24,592 nt of DNA from positions 1-24,592 of the forward strand of contig LT649462.1 in NCBI GenBank assembly GCA_900128395.1, written 5' to 3'. The translations under genes were made by a program, and so were the position numbers. The notes beneath the pieces are model-generated. The model saw only the letters and a list, made by a program, of their open reading frames with translations, had not been told where the DNA came from and did not search any database. Positions within the stretch are counted from its first letter, which is position 1. Every line of letters starts with the position of its first letter. The DNA comes from Stramenopiles sp. TOSAG23-2 (taxonomy: Eukaryota; Sar). Positions 9,123 to 16,803 of the stretch are shown here, in pieces.

Positions 9123-9152
9123 TTTTTGTCTTTCTAATCCAACACGCTTTTA
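9123..9152 (-). other. in-frame TAA plus nine sense codons joining two coiled-coil frames
   Basis: On the minus strand the 689-residue frame ends ...VERET, then TAA, then nine codons (KRVGLERQK), then the Met of the 1718-residue frame, all in one phase. The nine codons have the same charged coiled-coil character as both sides. A single substitution (for example CAA or GAA to TAA) would account for the break. No splice donor and acceptor pair that neatly removes the TAA was apparent. Confidence 0.9.
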
Positions 9153-11219
9153 CGTCTCTCGTTCAACTTCATTTCTATCTCTTTGTTCCGCTGCATTTTT
9201 CATATTTAAATCCGCAGTTAATTTCACAATTTCCATTTCTTTTTCATTTACTTTCTTTTCCATTGAATCCATGCGCAAGCGAACGGCTTCCTCGACACGT
9301 TGTGGCTCATCAATCAGCCTGGCATTTGCTATATCTAAATCTGTTCGTAGCGCAGTAACTTGTTTTTGCAACTCATCTACACCCCTGGCTACCTCGTTTG
9401 CAGCTGCTAAATTTACCTTTGCAATAGCATATTCTTTCGATGCATTTTCTATCTGTTTCTTTAATTCATTTATTTCATCAGCAGCTTCATTTAAATCCTC
9501 CTGTTTCGATCTCATTTGATCTTTAAAATCATGTTTTAACTCTTTCATATGTTTATGTGCATCATGAATCTTCTCTTTCAATCGAATTATTTTATCCTTG
9601 TATTTTGCATGATCAGATTCTTTCACTTTTGTATCCATTTCAGCGATTGATTCCATTTTCTCCCCTAATTTTACATATTTCTCACGTAGCTCCAAACGTT
9701 CTTTCTCTGATTGTTCTAATAATTTGACTGTCTCTTCTAGCGATTTTTTTGATTTTTTCCAATCTTTTTTCACTTCTTTTGCTTTCTCTTTGACAGTTTT
9801 GACTTTTTTCTTATTTTCCTCTATTTGAGTTTGTAATTGGATAATTAATTTATCATGAGCTAATTTCAATGCATGCATTTCCCTTTCTTTTTCCTCAAGC
9901 ATCTTTTTGATTTTCTCTTCATAATCTTGTTTTGATTCTGCTAATTTTGTTTCAAGATATTCTACATTTGGTCTGTTATTGCCAATCGACCTTCCTACAT
10001 CAACCTGTCGTCGTTTTTTTAATTTGTCGATTATTTTTGTATCTGCTAGACTTGATTTAAACATCCCTTGCATTCTGCTACTAGCTGCATTCCTATAAGA
10101 TGATAAACCTTGTTGTTGATCGAATAACATCAACGCGTTGTGTGCATCTGTTAATTCCTCAATTAATTGTTCTCTTCTATCATCATTAACATCATTAATA
10201 TTACCACTTCGTTGTACTTCCGTTTGTCTTTGTATATCATATTCCTTTAAATTATTTTCAGCTATTGTTACTCTATCCACATATATAGCTCGGGAAGTAA
10301 AAGCTGTGCTGCCAGCTGTTTGTATGTTTGATATTCCTAATGGTTGCATTGGTGATTGCGGTGATGTAATTATGCCACCGGCATTTCCATACGATATTTT
10401 ACTTTCCCTATTATTCATATTAAAGTTTGGTTGTTGATTTCGTAAAGGAGATGTTTGTATACTCTCCCTTAGACGAGATAATGCTGCTGATATCGTTGGG
10501 TCATTTATATTATTATTATTATTATTATTGTTGTTATTGTTTTCACTATCCATTTCAAAGTTGGTTCTTACATTCGTTGTAGAATTATTAAAGTACATAT
10601 CATTATTATTGCCACCTCCACCACTTATACTAGAGCGAAGTTTATTTAATGCTAACTCCACTTGATGGGATTCTTCACCTTGTTTTTCAATATAATTTTT
10701 TAACTTTTCCTTTGTTACTTTCAAACGTTTTTTAGATGCTTCAAGCTCGCTTTCTAGGTATGGAATTCTAGAAACTTGTTGTTGTAAATTATCTATTTCT
10801 TCCGACAAACGCTCATTGTGCCTTTTTAAATGTTTTATATCTGCATCTTTCTTTGCTACTTCTCCAGCAAGTGCTTGGAATGATTTTTCTCTCTCTGTAT
10901 TTAAAGATGCTTCAGCAATTTCTTGCGAACGCTCCATAATAAATGGGCTTGTAACATCACTGTCTTGCATAGCTGTGATAGCATCATCATGCACAACTGC
11001 TAAATATGTTTCGCGTACTTGTGTCGATAGACTTTTCAATCTTGCTTCATATATTTCTTTTAATTTATTATATCTATCTTTAAATTGTTCTTGTAAATCT
11101 TCAATATTAGTATGAAAATCAATCATTAATTCATGGGCAACTGTTGGTGATGTTGGTGGTTGGGTGTAATTCAATCCGTGGATTAAATTATCATTCGATA
11201 CATTTTTCGATCCTTCCAT
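9150..11219 (-). CDS. coiled-coil protein, 689 residues; probably the N-terminal part of the split giant protein
   Basis: The N-terminal ~25 residues are non-helical (Pro/Thr-rich), followed by coiled coil at ~30-205. A low-complexity linker at ~205-310 includes GGGG and an 11-Asn run encoded by an ATT/GTT trinucleotide tract at ~10503-10533. More coiled coil runs from ~320 to the end. The start ATG at 11219 is preceded by TA and GATA microsatellite DNA. The end is abrupt, in the middle of a heptad-rich stretch, with no tail. That argues that the TAA at 9150-9152 interrupts a longer protein rather than marking a natural terminus. The family is not recognised. A structural or scaffold role is inferred from architecture only. 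Confidence 0.83.
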   Translation of the reverse strand: MEGSKNVSNDNLIHGLNYTQPPTSPTVAHELMIDFHTNIEDLQEQFKDRYNKLKEIYEARLKSLSTQVRETYLAVVHDDAITAMQDSDVTSPFIMERSQEIAEASLNTEREKSFQALAGEVAKKDADIKHLKRHNERLSEEIDNLQQQVSRIPYLESELEASKKRLKVTKEKLKNYIEKQGEESHQVELALNKLRSSISGGGGNNNDMYFNNSTTNVRTNFEMDSENNNNNNNNNNNINDPTISAALSRLRESIQTSPLRNQQPNFNMNNRESKISYGNAGGIITSPQSPMQPLGISNIQTAGSTAFTSRAIYVDRVTIAENNLKEYDIQRQTEVQRSGNINDVNDDRREQLIEELTDAHNALMLFDQQQGLSSYRNAASSRMQGMFKSSLADTKIIDKLKKRRQVDVGRSIGNNRPNVEYLETKLAESKQDYEEKIKKMLEEKEREMHALKLAHDKLIIQLQTQIEENKKKVKTVKEKAKEVKKDWKKSKKSLEETVKLLEQSEKERLELREKYVKLGEKMESIAEMDTKVKESDHAKYKDKIIRLKEKIHDAHKHMKELKHDFKDQMRSKQEDLNEAADEINELKKQIENASKEYAIAKVNLAAANEVARGVDELQKQVTALRTDLDIANARLIDEPQRVEEAVRLRMDSMEKKVNEKEMEIVKLTADLNMKNAAEQRDRNEVERET

Positions 11220-12029
11220 CGTATATTATCTTTCATAAATATATATACAGATAGATAGGTAGGTAGGTAGATAGGTAGATAGATTTGCTTTCTTTGTTAA
11301 TTTCATTTTTCTATTTCTTTCTTCTATTCTCAACTTATTATTATTTTGGTAATTACATATCTCGCAATCAATAGTTTTTTTATAGAAGAGATGATGCTTC
11401 TTTTTTTTATAACGTTCTTGATTTCTGGATTTCCAGGCTAAAGTACACAGCTAAGTGTATACGAGGACATAGGTAGAGCGATAGAAACTTGGAAAGCTTA
11501 AAGCCGCCTATTTAACGCTAGACGTATCGGATACAATAAATAAGCCGCCACTAGCTTTACGAATAGAGATAGCGAGAGAGCAGTAGTATGGTCAATGGTA
11601 TTGCCATCCTAATCCTGCCAGGAGTGCCATCCTGCCCTGGAGCTGGAAGAAATTTTTAATGGTGGTGAATGGTGAAGCCATCTTCTTTTTTGTTTCCTCC
11701 TCATCACAAGCAATTCACAGGCAATTGCCAGTCGTCAGCAGTGCCAAAATAATAGCAATAGAGAATACAGTTTTTTGTATACAGATGTAATATAGATCAA
11801 AATCAATATATATATATATATCCTTTTATGTATACATTAATATAATAGCTGTAGGAACTAATTGATGTGACATACTCGTAGATGAACAACACGTATCAAA
11901 AGTGTTTGTTTTGTTGTTCAGATATATATTCTCAGTAACAAAATAGATTGGGATAAAAAAATATAGAATAGTAAAAAAAGAGACGTAAGGTGAAGAAGTT
12001 ATACGTATTTTTTTAATATACATTGAAAG
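11220..12029. promoter_or_regulatory. divergent intergenic region with microsatellites and a GC-richer island
   Basis: This 810-bp spacer separates a minus-strand and a plus-strand gene, so it should hold both promoters. It contains a TA tract (11235-11248), an imperfect GATA/GGTA tetranucleotide array (11249-11284) and another TA tract (~11808-11820). The part at ~11440-11760 is visibly richer in G and C. It carries AAGCCGCC twice (11501-11508 and 11542-11549) and GCCATCCT repeats near 11605-11635. No conserved gene was seen. A 29-codon minus-strand ORF at 11592-11681 would be an upstream ORF if the coiled-coil transcript starts beyond it. Confidence 0.5.
11249..11284. repeat. GATA/GGTA tetranucleotide microsatellite
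   Basis: About nine imperfect 4-bp units, alternating ATAG and GTAG types, lie 30-65 bp upstream of the coiled-coil start codon at 11219. Confidence 0.85.
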
Positions 12030-13560
12030 ATGACAACACCAAAACCATCACCACATTTATTACCAGCACCACCACCACCAACACCAATTGCTATAGATTT
12101 ATTATCATCCACCTCATTATTGCATCATGATTCCAACTCTGCTTCCACGAATAATTCATCCTCGTTATTTTCATTGTCGTCCAATTTAGTTGTTGGTGAC
12201 ATACGTTTTCCTTCATTAGTAGAACGTGCGTGTGATGTAATATTAAAACAACGAAACCATCCAAGTATTGGTTTTTCCGAAGATATTATTAAGTTATTAC
12301 CTTTTAATTTAATTGATATTATGTTTCAACGTTTAATAGCTCGTGGAGAAATGACGGATGCTTTATTTTTAGCATTATTGCGTCCTCGTGACCGTGGTAA
12401 ATTGCATTTGCGTGGATGTCATTATTTACGTAAATCAGTTTTAAGACAAGCGATATTTTACTGCCATCGTTTAGTATCTTTAGATTTAGGACAATGTTAT
12501 CAAGTAAATAATAATGTATTACGTGCTGTTTTGCAAAATACACCAAAATTAAAAGTATGTTCCTGCTATTGAATATATATATATATAAACATACATACAC
12601 ACACACACACACATCATCATCATCATCATCATTATCATCTAAAAACAATAACATGCATAACATAGATCACAAAACGTTTCCATTTTTATTTATTTTTACA
12701 CACAATGAATATATCTAACAACAAAATTATTACAATCCTATTAGACACTTCGTGTAGATGATTGTAAGCAACTATCAGATGCTGCTTTTCAACAAGATTT
12801 ATCTATTTTTTCAACGTTAAGTGGTTTAATTTCATTAGAAGAATTAAACATATCTGGATGTAATCAAATTTCTGATAGTGTATTAACATGGTTAGCCAAA
12901 TTTTCTTCGAATCTACGAATTTTAATCATGGCTAGATGTAAAAGTGTTACACATGTAGGTGTACAAGATGTATTATATTCATCTGCTTCATTACAAACAT
13001 TAAATGTTAGTTTTTGCCCACAAGTGAATGATGATGCATTTAAAATTTTAGGAAAAATGAAACGATATAATTTAACAAGTGTATATGCTGATAATTGCAA
13101 TATAGGTGATAAAACATTGGATTGTATTGCATATGGATGTAAATATTTAAAAAATGCTACTTTTCGTTGGTGTCATGGTGTCACTGATAAGGGTGTGACG
13201 CTATTAGCAAAAGGATGTCAAGAAATTGAAGCAATTGATATATCAAGTTGCTATGAAGTAACGGATACAGCAGTTGATGCACTTAGTAAATCATGTGTAT
13301 CGTTAAAATCATTATCAGTATCATTTTGTTCTAAAGTAACACATGAAAGTTTACGACATGCAGAGAAATTTACAAAGTTACAATCTTTTGAAACAACTTG
13401 GTGTGGTAATGTAAGAACAAAGAGAAGAGATAATAAAAATAATGATGATAATGATGATGATAGTACGACTCGTAATAGTAATAGAAAAGGTGGTGATGGA
13501 AAAGAGAAAGAAGAGGGGGGAAATGTGTTGTATAATGGTGATAATATTATTCAAAAATAA
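12030..13560 (+). CDS. cysteine-rich LRR protein, AMN1/FBXL-like, two exons (12030-12554 and 12745-13560)
   Basis: Splicing the two exons gives a 446-residue protein. A Pro/Ser/Asn-rich leader (~1-50) precedes a helical section (~65-115). From ~118 to ~395 run LRR-CC type repeats with the pattern LxxLxVSxCxxVTDxxVxxLxxxC, for example SLSVSFCSKVT and AIDISSCYEVTD. A charged Asn/Asp/Lys tail follows (~399-446). The intron sits inside a repeat; joining PKLK to TLRVDDCKQLSD restores perfect repeat phase, which is strong support for the junction. LRR-CC proteins of this kind are F-box substrate adaptors (FBXL, GRR1) or the F-box-less AMN1 family that acts in mitotic exit. No classical F-box is evident at the N-terminus, so AMN1-like is the better guess. 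The stop is TAA. Confidence 0.9.
12555..12744 (+). other. spliceosomal intron (190 bp) in the LRR gene
   Basis: The donor is GTATGT at 12555 and the acceptor TTAG ends at 12744. Reading through would hit an in-frame TGA 15 bases in, whereas splicing keeps phase 0. The intron holds (TA)n, (CA)n and (CAT)n microsatellites between ~12574 and 12639, and a T-rich tract follows. It is the only intron in the window that homology-like repeat phase supports. Confidence 0.9.
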
Positions 13561-13912
13561 CTGTGAAACAAAAACAATGAAGTAAAAATATCTTTAAAAT
13601 ACATAATATATATATGCATACGAGTATGAAAAATGATTTTTTCTTAAAAAAAAAATTACGACCGTACATATATACGAGTATATATCATGTACGAAGTATA
13701 TGCTCTACGTATACGAGATTTCGAAATATACGAGTCGTATATTTTCTATAAAAAAATATATATATTTTTTTTTTATAAATTTTAAAATAAAATTTTTATA
13801 TTTCAAGTGTATGATATTTTGAATAGACACACCCGCACGTAAAATCATTTTTTATATCTCATTTAATAATGCTATAAAATATACGCCACCACACACACAC
13901 ACAAAAATCTGT
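13561..13912. other. convergent 3' intergenic region
   Basis: This is very AT-rich DNA between the LRR gene and the convergent TLC gene. It holds several TATACGAG or TACGAGTA motifs (near 13619, 13673, 13711 and 13726) and a long A/T homopolymer block at ~13748-13800, probably serving both 3' ends. An (AC)n run lies at ~13890-13903. No gene seen. Confidence 0.5.
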
Positions 13913-14806
13913 TTATCTTTTCTTTTTCTTGTTATCCCCATTTCCACCACCATTTAATAACTTGATAACTTGATTTAAAACTAATTTAGCCCAGTAAAGT
14001 TGAAGACATGTTAACGACGTTGATGCACCTAAAATCATCCATAACATATTTGCTTTTGATTTATTAACAACATATGGTTGTTTTTGTAACAATTCCATAA
14101 TGTCTGGCACCAACATTGTAGCATAGACATAAGGAAAGTACATTGCTCGCATTAAGATAAACAACACAGCAAATAAGATTCTAGAAATTTCATTTATTTT
14201 TGATAATATTGCACTTGATTTCGTCAAAGCTTCAAAATGCTTTGGGTGGAAAAAATCTACAATTGCCAAAGGTATTGAAGATAGTTCACAAAATCCAAAG
14301 AAGAATAAATAATAATACGACGTTAAATGAAACATGCCAATATATCCTACATAGGCCATGATCACATGATGAGCTAACATTATCATATCACCTTTCATGG
14401 ATGTTACCAAACCAAATCCACACGGTATATCCCACGTTAAAAGTTGCCCTAGCGTAACTGCACCCAGCCACCTGGCAGTTGAGTTTGGATCAAATATACG
14501 TTCATTTGCGGTACCAGGTTTCGTTGATTGTATCCATTCTGTACCTCCGACGAAAAACAATAACAACATGTTATACATAGCAACAAATTGATGTGCAGCA
14601 AATCCACTGTCTTTAGCAATTATTTTATTTCCAAATAGTTTGCATATTTGTGAAATAAGTAAATGTGTAGTGATTGCTAATAACCCAGAGAATACAGCAG
14701 CATTATATGCTGATTCCATTGACGGACAAGAGAAGCTTAAAAAATCATTTAATGCATCATTAAATTGAAAATTTTTTAAAGTGGATATTAATGTTGGATT
14801 TGCCAT
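13913..14806 (-). CDS. TLC-domain (TRAM/LAG1/CLN8-type) multi-pass ER membrane protein
   Basis: The 297-residue protein has about six hydrophobic segments, near residues 33-55, 72-92, 115-135, 148-190, 210-235 and 255-280. The HH pair in MLAHHVIMAYVGY, followed by a polar/aromatic helix and the end motif CLQLYWAKLVLNQ, is typical of TLC domains. Members include ceramide synthases and a broad set of lipid-handling membrane proteins. The longer Lag motif of true ceramide synthases is not obvious, so a generic TLC protein is the safe call. The tail ends KKKKR, which satisfies a C-terminal dilysine ER-retrieval signal and fits an ER location. The start at 14806 precedes a Met-Ala-Asn-Pro leader with no earlier in-frame extension of note. 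The stop is TAA. Confidence 0.85.
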   Translation of the reverse strand: MANPTLISTLKNFQFNDALNDFLSFSCPSMESAYNAAVFSGLLAITTHLLISQICKLFGNKIIAKDSGFAAHQFVAMYNMLLLFFVGGTEWIQSTKPGTANERIFDPNSTARWLGAVTLGQLLTWDIPCGFGLVTSMKGDMIMLAHHVIMAYVGYIGMFHLTSYYYLFFFGFCELSSIPLAIVDFFHPKHFEALTKSSAILSKINEISRILFAVLFILMRAMYFPYVYATMLVPDIMELLQKQPYVVNKSKANMLWMILGASTSLTCLQLYWAKLVLNQVIKLLNGGGNGDNKKKKR

Positions 14807-14900
14807 GATTATTAATAAATAATGATGAATTTTTTTTCTATGTCTAATCTCTTTCTATAAGTATATATATATATATGAAAAATAAAAAAAATAAAATATT

Positions 14901-15110
14901 ATGTTTCTATTTACTATACATCTTAATGAATTATTAAATTTTACAGGTGTACAAGAAGTAAGTGTACAACCACAAAAAGAAGCACTTCGTATTTTGTTAT
15001 TATACCTTAAAACCTTTTGTGCTCGCCAGTTTAAGGATATCCATATTTCAGCTATTAAAAACACAAAACCAGATTGTATATTCTATCAAGTACATATATT
15101 TACTGTATAA
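14901..15110 (+). CDS. possible small protein or terminal exon, 69 codons
   Basis: From ~14947 the frame encodes a protein-like segment (KEALRILLLYLKTFCARQF and onward) ending in TAA. TTTTACAG at 14939-14946, just before it, looks like a 3' splice site, so the true gene may be a short exon joined to an unseen upstream exon. As an unspliced frame it starts at 14901. The helix pattern LxxLL...EALxxLxxYLxxF faintly resembles small histone-fold proteins such as CENP-X/MHF2, but the match is too weak to name it. The gap to the divergent TLC gene is only ~95 bp. It could be a chance ORF. Confidence 0.35.
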   Translation: MFLFTIHLNELLNFTGVQEVSVQPQKEALRILLLYLKTFCARQFKDIHISAIKNTKPDCIFYQVHIFTV

Positions 15111-15411
15111 ATTTTTATAACACAAATCGAGGCGATGTAAAAGCTAAAAAACTGGGTGTGTGAAAAAGATGATGAAAGGGGAGTGGATCACGTGTGCACG
15201 TCGGTTCTCTTTTTTTTGACAAAAAAAAACATAATAATAATGTTAAGAAAATATAATATATATAAACATCATCCACATTAAACTACAATAATCTTCTGTT
15301 TCTTTCATTGTCTTCATTCACGAACTAAACGTCATATATCAGTGAAATAGATATATTACAAATTATATATAATTATATTAGTATATATATATATATACGC
15401 GCACATACACC
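15111..15411. other. intergenic region upstream of the secreted protein gene
   Basis: No gene seen. A palindromic E-box-like CACGTG lies at 15189-15194 within a locally GC-richer patch. A (TA)n tract at 15382-15397 ends about 15 bp before the next start codon. Confidence 0.45.
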
Positions 15412-15921
15412 ATGCGATTCAATATGAAAAACTTACTCTTTCTATTTGTGGTATTTTCCATCGTAATTCATTTGATTGTACATGTTGTTCATGCTGGTCC
15501 GCCAGATTTAACTGGGCCTAAAATTCCACGTGCAGAATTGCATGGGATATATCCAGAACATGGTCCAGTTGGACATGATATTAAAATTACATTAAGTGGA
15601 AAGTATTTCACACAGGAATATGGTGTTGGTGTATTGCGATGTAAGTTTAAATATCTATCAAATCAATCAAATATACGTGAGGTAGTTGCACTAGCTAGAA
15701 GAACGACTGGTGGTTGTATTGTTACATCAAATAGTTTACATTATCAAACATGTACATCATCACAAGCTACATGCATCATCCCAAAAGTATATTTAAATGA
15801 ACGTGTTGCTGTAAGTATAACGAATGATTATAATTTGGATTATTCGTTGCGTTTTTACAATAATTTGAAGCACATGGATTCTTCCCCTGATTTCTCGCCT
15901 GCCATTTTTCACAAATTATAA
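15412..15921 (+). CDS. small secreted IPT/TIG-domain protein
   Basis: The 169-residue protein begins with a classic signal peptide: MRFNMK, a hydrophobic core to about residue 25, and a VVHA/GPP cleavage-like site near residue 27. The rest resembles a single IPT/TIG immunoglobulin-like domain. GIYPEHGPVGHDIKITLSGKY matches the family start (PxxGPxxGxxITLxGxxF), followed by RCKF, GGCIV, a Cys-rich TCTSSQATCIIP strand and VAVSITND. At least five Cys in the mature part suggest disulphides. IPT domains occur in plexins, MET-type receptors and protist surface or adhesion proteins, usually as parts of much larger proteins, so a free-standing secreted copy is unusual. No membrane anchor follows. The stop is TAA; function is not known. 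Confidence 0.82.
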   Translation: MRFNMKNLLFLFVVFSIVIHLIVHVVHAGPPDLTGPKIPRAELHGIYPEHGPVGHDIKITLSGKYFTQEYGVGVLRCKFKYLSNQSNIREVVALARRTTGGCIVTSNSLHYQTCTSSQATCIIPKVYLNERVAVSITNDYNLDYSLRFYNNLKHMDSSPDFSPAIFHKL

Positions 15922-16212
15922 TACTTGAATTGTGTATGTGTACGTGTATATATATACTTGGATGTGATGTGTATTAAATATTATATTATCACGATAACAT
16001 ATATGTCATATATATCCTGTATGTACAAAATGTATCCTTTGTATTTTTTTATCTTCTGTATAATTATTGCACTATTCATAAATTTAGACAAAAAAAAAAA
16101 AAATAAAAAAAAATAGATAATATTAAGGTTTTCCCGAAGTAAAGCGAACATTATTTCCGCATCAAGTACAACAAAATGTATACTAACTGGTTAGAAATAG
16201 GATTGAAGTCTT

Positions 16213-16368
16213 TCACATCAAATGCAAAAACACCACGGTTAAATTTGTCATGTATTTAAAACGTGCATACGATACAAATAGCATTATATTGTAAAAACGG
16301 CCACCATCGTTATTCTGATCGATATTATAGAGGCCGTACCATTGAACTTCGAAAAAATATATAAACAT
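16213..16368 (-). pseudogene. possible coding relic, 51 codons, overlapping a second open segment
   Basis: This short ORF encodes a segment with aromatic and charged residues in protein-like balance (EVQWYGLYNIDQNNDGGRF). It overlaps, in another frame, a 34-codon start-less open segment at 16154-16255 (FDVKDFNPISNQLVY). Two neighbouring open frames that overlap out of phase are what a frameshifted gene leaves behind, but short open frames also arise by chance. No family recognised. Confidence 0.2.
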
Positions 16369-16560
16369 TGTTCAAATATATACATATATTATACTATTGA
16401 TATATACATTTCATTAGTGTCAGACAGAAACAAAACTCATTCATTTTGAAAGAGAAGAAAATATAGTTGTGTACCCGTAAGTTATACGTAATAATTTTAC
16501 ACTTCTCGTATTAAGTAATATGATATGATATGCTCAATACTCAATCACAAGAATAATATG

Positions 16561-16710
16561 CTATATTCTACTATATAGTAAAGCTCTAATGCACCTCTGC
16601 AAACTAATATTCGTATTCGTACACTCCACAAGCACAAGTAGGTTTTTATCCTTCCATTCGTTTGTTGATATGATACCATCTATCATATGAATATCAGTAT
16701 TTACCTTCAT
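16561..16710 (-). CDS. possible small ORF or exon, 49 codons
   Basis: It starts MKVNTDIHMIDGIISTNEWK and ends at TAG. AAG/GTAAAT right after the first codons is a possible splice donor. It lies ~93 bp past the end of the GCFC gene on the same strand, so it may belong to that transcript's 3' region or be chance. No family recognised. Confidence 0.18.
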   Translation of the reverse strand: MKVNTDIHMIDGIISTNEWKDKNLLVLVECTNTNISLQRCIRALLYSRI

Positions 16711-16803
16711 CTTGGTATTCTCTAATTTATGTCAGTATATTATGATTTATAAAAATGTGAAAATATTTTTTTATTAATTTTACATATCATTAAGATTCTT
16801 TGA

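Larger units (their letters stand above)
15922..16803. other. 882-bp intergenic stretch with short minus-strand open segments
   Basis: This is the 3' flank of both the IPT gene and the GCFC gene. The first ~200 bp are low-complexity, with A-rich runs near 16089-16113. From ~16130 to 16710 the DNA is less repetitive, and the minus strand shows three successive short open segments (16561-16710, 16213-16368, 16154-16255) that look more protein-like than their surroundings. They may be a decayed gene or unrecognised exons. Confidence 0.4.

Noticed and set aside
9150-9152. Reassignment of TAA/TAG to an amino acid (ciliate-like code)
   Set aside because: LSm6 ends at TAG exactly where the family ends, the TLC gene ends at TAA right after its KKKKR tail, and translated extensions past these stops show no sensible protein.
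9094-9519. 141-codon plus-strand frame and the many plus-strand frames across 4.1-11.1 kb
   Set aside because: They are antisense shadows of the coiled-coil genes; the Glu/Lys-rich coding strand gives Phe/Ser/Leu-rich open frames on the other strand.
11826-12023. 65-codon minus-strand frame in the divergent spacer
   Set aside because: Composition matches random AT-rich DNA and no domain is seen.
11220-12029. Mobile element remnant in the GC-richer spacer
   Set aside because: No terminal inverted repeats, target-site duplication or transposase-like frame was visible.
15925-16116. 63-codon plus-strand frame after the IPT gene
   Set aside because: It consists of Tyr/Ile/Lys-rich low-complexity translation ending in an A-rich run; it is 3' flank.
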